Below, piece by piece: positions 6,606 through 8,114 of a stretch of DNA of 8,114 nt; positions within the stretch are counted from its first letter, which is position 1, and each line of letters starts with the position of its first letter. Both the position numbers and the translations under genes were made by a program. The notes beneath the pieces were generated by a model. It was not told the DNA's origin. It did not search any database and saw only the letters and a program-made list of their open reading frames with translations. This DNA is from a bacterium (GTDB lineage Bacteria; Latescibacterota; UBA2968). Where the stretch lies: positions 1 through 8,114 of the forward strand of contig JAPUJS010000316.1 in NCBI GenBank assembly GCA_027296045.1, written 5' to 3'.

Positions 6606-7258
6606 ACTTGCTCCCCGGAACCCACGATCTGATCGCACATGCCGATGCTTCCAGCAATCGCTCGGGTTGCAGCTACCGGGTCGTCCTCACAGCATACCGC
6701 TGAAATGAGCGCAATCCCGAATGCCCCTGCCGCCATCACATCCTGGGCCGTCTCCAGTCCAATCCCGCCAATGGCAACAACCGGCACCGAAACCGCCTGC
6801 ACCATTGCCGAAAGCCCATCCAATCCCTTGGCATCTCCCGCATCTGCTTTCGACCCCGTAGCATAGATGGGACCAAACCCCACGTAGTCAGCCCCTTCCG
6901 ACACTGCCTGCTGAATTTGCACCACCGTCTTGGCGGTTGCCCCGATTACCTTGTCGGGCCCCAAAAGGTCACGTGCTTTCTCGATTGGAAAATCCTCCTG
7001 GCCCAGGTGAACGCCATCCACATTTGCCGCAATCGCCACATCCACCCGATCGTTCACAATCAAAATCGCCCCTGCCTCCGAACAAAGCGCCTGCATCGCC
7101 AGGGCCGTCTCGATCCTCTCCCGGGTCTTGCCAACCTTCTGCCGATATTGAATCGTGTCGGCACCTCCTTCCAGAGCCATTCGCGTCAGATCGATATGCG
7201 AGAACCGATTCTGGAGCACCGTGTCGGTCAAAACATGAAGTTTGCCAATGTGTTTCAT
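6602..7258 (-). CDS. thiE: Thiamine phosphate synthase
   Basis: ThiE joins HMP-pyrophosphate and hydroxyethylthiazole phosphate to form thiamine phosphate, in a cytoplasmic TIM barrel. From the ATG at 7258 the protein has 218 residues, normal for the family. It begins KLHVLTD (6-12), equivalent to the usual 'LY.(I/V)TD' first strand. Pyrophosphate- and pyrimidine-binding motifs are present: IQYRQK (36-41), VNDRVDVA (68-75), DGVHLGQED (81-89), IGATAKT (105-111), GPIYATGSKADAG (129-141), AIGGI (162-166) and IALISAV (182-188). The reading frame extends upstream to 7318, but that part overlaps the preceding gene and does not look like ThiE. An in-frame TTG at 7270 is another option. No strong SD is seen at 7258, so coupling to the gene ending 16 nt upstream is likely. 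The stop overlaps the next start by 4 nt. A TenI-type relative is less likely because the catalytic motifs are complete. Confidence 0.92.
   Translation of the reverse strand: MKHIGKLHVLTDTVLQNRFSHIDLTRMALEGGADTIQYRQKVGKTRERIETALAMQALCSEAGAILIVNDRVDVAIAANVDGVHLGQEDFPIEKARDLLGPDKVIGATAKTVVQIQQAVSEGADYVGFGPIYATGSKADAGDAKGLDGLSAMVQAVSVPVVAIGGIGLETAQDVMAAGAFGIALISAVCCEDDPVAATRAIAGSIGMCDQIVGSGEQV
6611..6616 (-). promoter_or_regulatory. Ribosome binding site that sets the Ntn-hydrolase start
   Basis: GGGGAG on the minus strand, inside the last codons of thiE, is 5 nt before the ATG at 6605. With the 4-nt ATGA overlap it argues against the upstream start at 6638. Confidence 0.75.
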
Positions 7259-7274
7259 ATCATTTTTCAAGACG

Positions 7275-7961
7275 CTAAGGCACCGTGATCTTGATATAGT
7301 CCACTTCAACCTTCGCATTTTCGCTCAAGCGGAAAGCAATCTCATCCCCGGGAACTTCGGGCCAGGTTTCGAAGTATTGAACCAGTGTACCGTTGATGGA
7401 AAAATAATACGTAAATCGACCCTTCTCATTGGACCTGTGATCCAGAACATCGAACAAAACACCACGCCGTTCAACCCGCAAAACATTGAACTTATTATTC
7501 CCTTCAATCGCCGCATTCAGGGTCCAGTCCAGAGCAGGGAGGTAGTCATTTTGCATTTGGATTGCAAGCGAAAACTTGCCACTCGGGTTCACCAGAAAAT
7601 TGGAATAATCCGCCTCAGACTGTCTGCCCCAGACAATTCCGTACCAGATAGAACGGTTGTCCCCTTCAACCTTACGCATCTTGCACTCGACCGAAAACTC
7701 GCCACGAAAGTCAAAGTCCCCGTAGCTCACAGTATAAATCCCTGTTTTCTCGCTCCGATCAATGGTATACCTGCCATTTTTAATCTCCAGCCTTGCATGA
7801 TCGGATTCCACCGGCCATTCGTTCCTGTTGTCCTCAAAGTCGTCGAAAAAGATGACCTTGCGCATCGAATCTGGAATGTCAGGGACAACTCCCTGAGCAT
7901 CACAGACAAGCGGACAGACTCCGGCAAAAATTAGCAAGAAGAGGACGATGTGTACTTTCAA
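7275..7961 (-). CDS. Small secreted protein with a concanavalin A/LamG-like beta-sandwich
   Basis: I do not recognise a named family. From a TTG at 7961 the protein has 228 residues and begins MKVHIVLFLLIFAGV, a typical signal peptide probably cut after CDA at residue 22. The mature part begins with an FFDDFEDNRNEW stretch, then alternates strands: NGRYTI, a 'G.FSVECKMRKVEG....WYGIVWG' stretch, FLVNPSGKFSLAIQ, then N.LRVERRGVLFDVLDH, FSINGTLVQYF, and a final VEVDYIKITVP. 'DDF.DN...W', 'NG.Y' and the closing 'V.VDYI.I' are familiar from ConA-like (DUF1080/3-keto-disaccharide-hydrolase-like or LamG-like) carbohydrate-binding sandwiches. I see no catalytic residues. The TTG is chosen because GGGAGG lies 8 nt upstream. 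An ATG at 7982 that overlaps the thiD stop as ATGA is a real alternative (235 residues), and a GTG at 8003 is less likely. The gene sits between thiD and thiE, 17 and 16 nt away, with no obvious link to thiamine. Confidence 0.8.
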   Translation of the reverse strand: MKVHIVLFLLIFAGVCPLVCDAQGVVPDIPDSMRKVIFFDDFEDNRNEWPVESDHARLEIKNGRYTIDRSEKTGIYTVSYGDFDFRGEFSVECKMRKVEGDNRSIWYGIVWGRQSEADYSNFLVNPSGKFSLAIQMQNDYLPALDWTLNAAIEGNNKFNVLRVERRGVLFDVLDHRSNEKGRFTYYFSINGTLVQYFETWPEVPGDEIAFRLSENAKVEVDYIKITVP

Positions 7962-7969
7962 TAGGCAAA

Positions 7970-7975
7970 CCTCCC
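7970..7975 (-). promoter_or_regulatory. Strong Shine-Dalgarno that supports a TTG start
   Basis: GGGAGG on the minus strand is 8 nt before TTG at 7961 and 3 nt past the thiD stop. If the ATG at 7982 were the start instead, this motif would lie inside codons 3-5 and would be coincidental. Confidence 0.6.
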
Positions 7976-7978
7976 GTC

Positions 7979-8114
7979 TCATCTCGAACCGCATTCGTGC
8001 CACGCCTCGGACAAAAAGTAAAAGTGATGGGTGGGGCCGTGCCCGTGCCCAATTGCCAGGCCATGTCGAATCGCCTCGGTAATATACGCCTTGGCTTTCC
8101 CCACGGCCTCCACC
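7979..8114 (-). CDS. thiD: HMP / HMP-phosphate kinase, C-terminal fragment
   Basis: The last 44 codons of a gene entering from the right edge are visible, in frame from 8113 and ending in TGA at 7981-7979. The translation contains EAVGKAKAYITEAIRHGLAI and then GHGHGPTHHFYF. This closely fits the end of ThiD, where 'EAV..AK.Y.T.AI...L.IG.G.GP..HF' is conserved and the glycine-rich stretch lies at the C-terminal end of the ribokinase-type fold. ThiD phosphorylates hydroxymethylpyrimidine (HMP) twice to give HMP-pyrophosphate, the substrate of ThiE encoded two genes later. That pairing strengthens both calls. The tail SEAWHECGSR after the conserved core is ordinary variation. Whether the full gene is a single ThiD or a fusion cannot be seen. 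PdxK-type kinases share the fold but are less likely beside thiE. Confidence 0.87.
   Translation of the reverse strand, partial: VEAVGKAKAYITEAIRHGLAIGHGHGPTHHFYFLSEAWHECGSR

Noticed and set aside
7242..7934. Open plus-strand frame of 230 codons
   Set aside because: It is antisense to the secreted protein between thiD and thiE, which has a signal peptide, SD and operon spacing; the antisense frame has none.
7979..8114. TPP riboswitch (THI box) for the thi unit
   Set aside because: No THI-box-like conserved stretch was seen in the window; if present, it would lie upstream of thiD, beyond the right edge.

Overview
The window is from a bacterial chromosome or metagenome contig of roughly 50% GC. 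Every supported gene lies on the minus strand, so transcription runs from high to low coordinates. Leaders are short, Shine-Dalgarno (SD) sequences are mostly clear, and genes are tightly packed with 4-nt overlaps. I see no transposase, tRNA, rRNA or CRISPR. A lactonase, an Ntn hydrolase, secreted TPR proteins and a GWxTD-domain protein together resemble uncultured, Gram-negative-type lineages such as Poribacteria, Latescibacterota or KSB1/Bacteroidota relatives. That placement is a guess from gene style, not a measurement.

Unit 1 (about 8114 to 4922): the 3' end of thiD, then a small secreted beta-sandwich protein, thiE, and a gamma-glutamyltransferase-family Ntn hydrolase. The unit ends in a strong intrinsic terminator at 4922-4956. 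ThiD makes HMP-pyrophosphate and ThiE joins it to the thiazole phosphate to give thiamine phosphate. The other two genes are not recognised thiamine genes, yet they sit in the same tightly spaced unit. The Ntn hydrolase keeps the catalytic Thr but lacks the residues that bind glutamate in true GGTs.

Unit 2 (about 4867 to 1390): a secreted protein made almost wholly of TPRs, then a 752-residue secreted TPR plus GWxTD-domain protein. They are 6 nt apart, with the SD of the second overlapping the stop of the first. A weaker hairpin terminator follows at 1390-1418. The function of GWxTD proteins is not known. The layout suggests two partners acting outside the cytoplasm.

Unit 3 (about 1385 to the left edge): a candidate promoter, a seven-bladed-propeller lactonase of the 6-phosphogluconolactonase (Pgl) family, and 26 nt later the first 62 codons of a probable alpha/beta hydrolase (acetylxylan-esterase/dienelactone-hydrolase-like). 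This looks like a small sugar or lactone catabolic pair.

No gene-free stretch exceeds about 170 bases. Three start sites were moved from the longest possible start because of overlaps, SD sites or signal peptides; each entry gives the reason.
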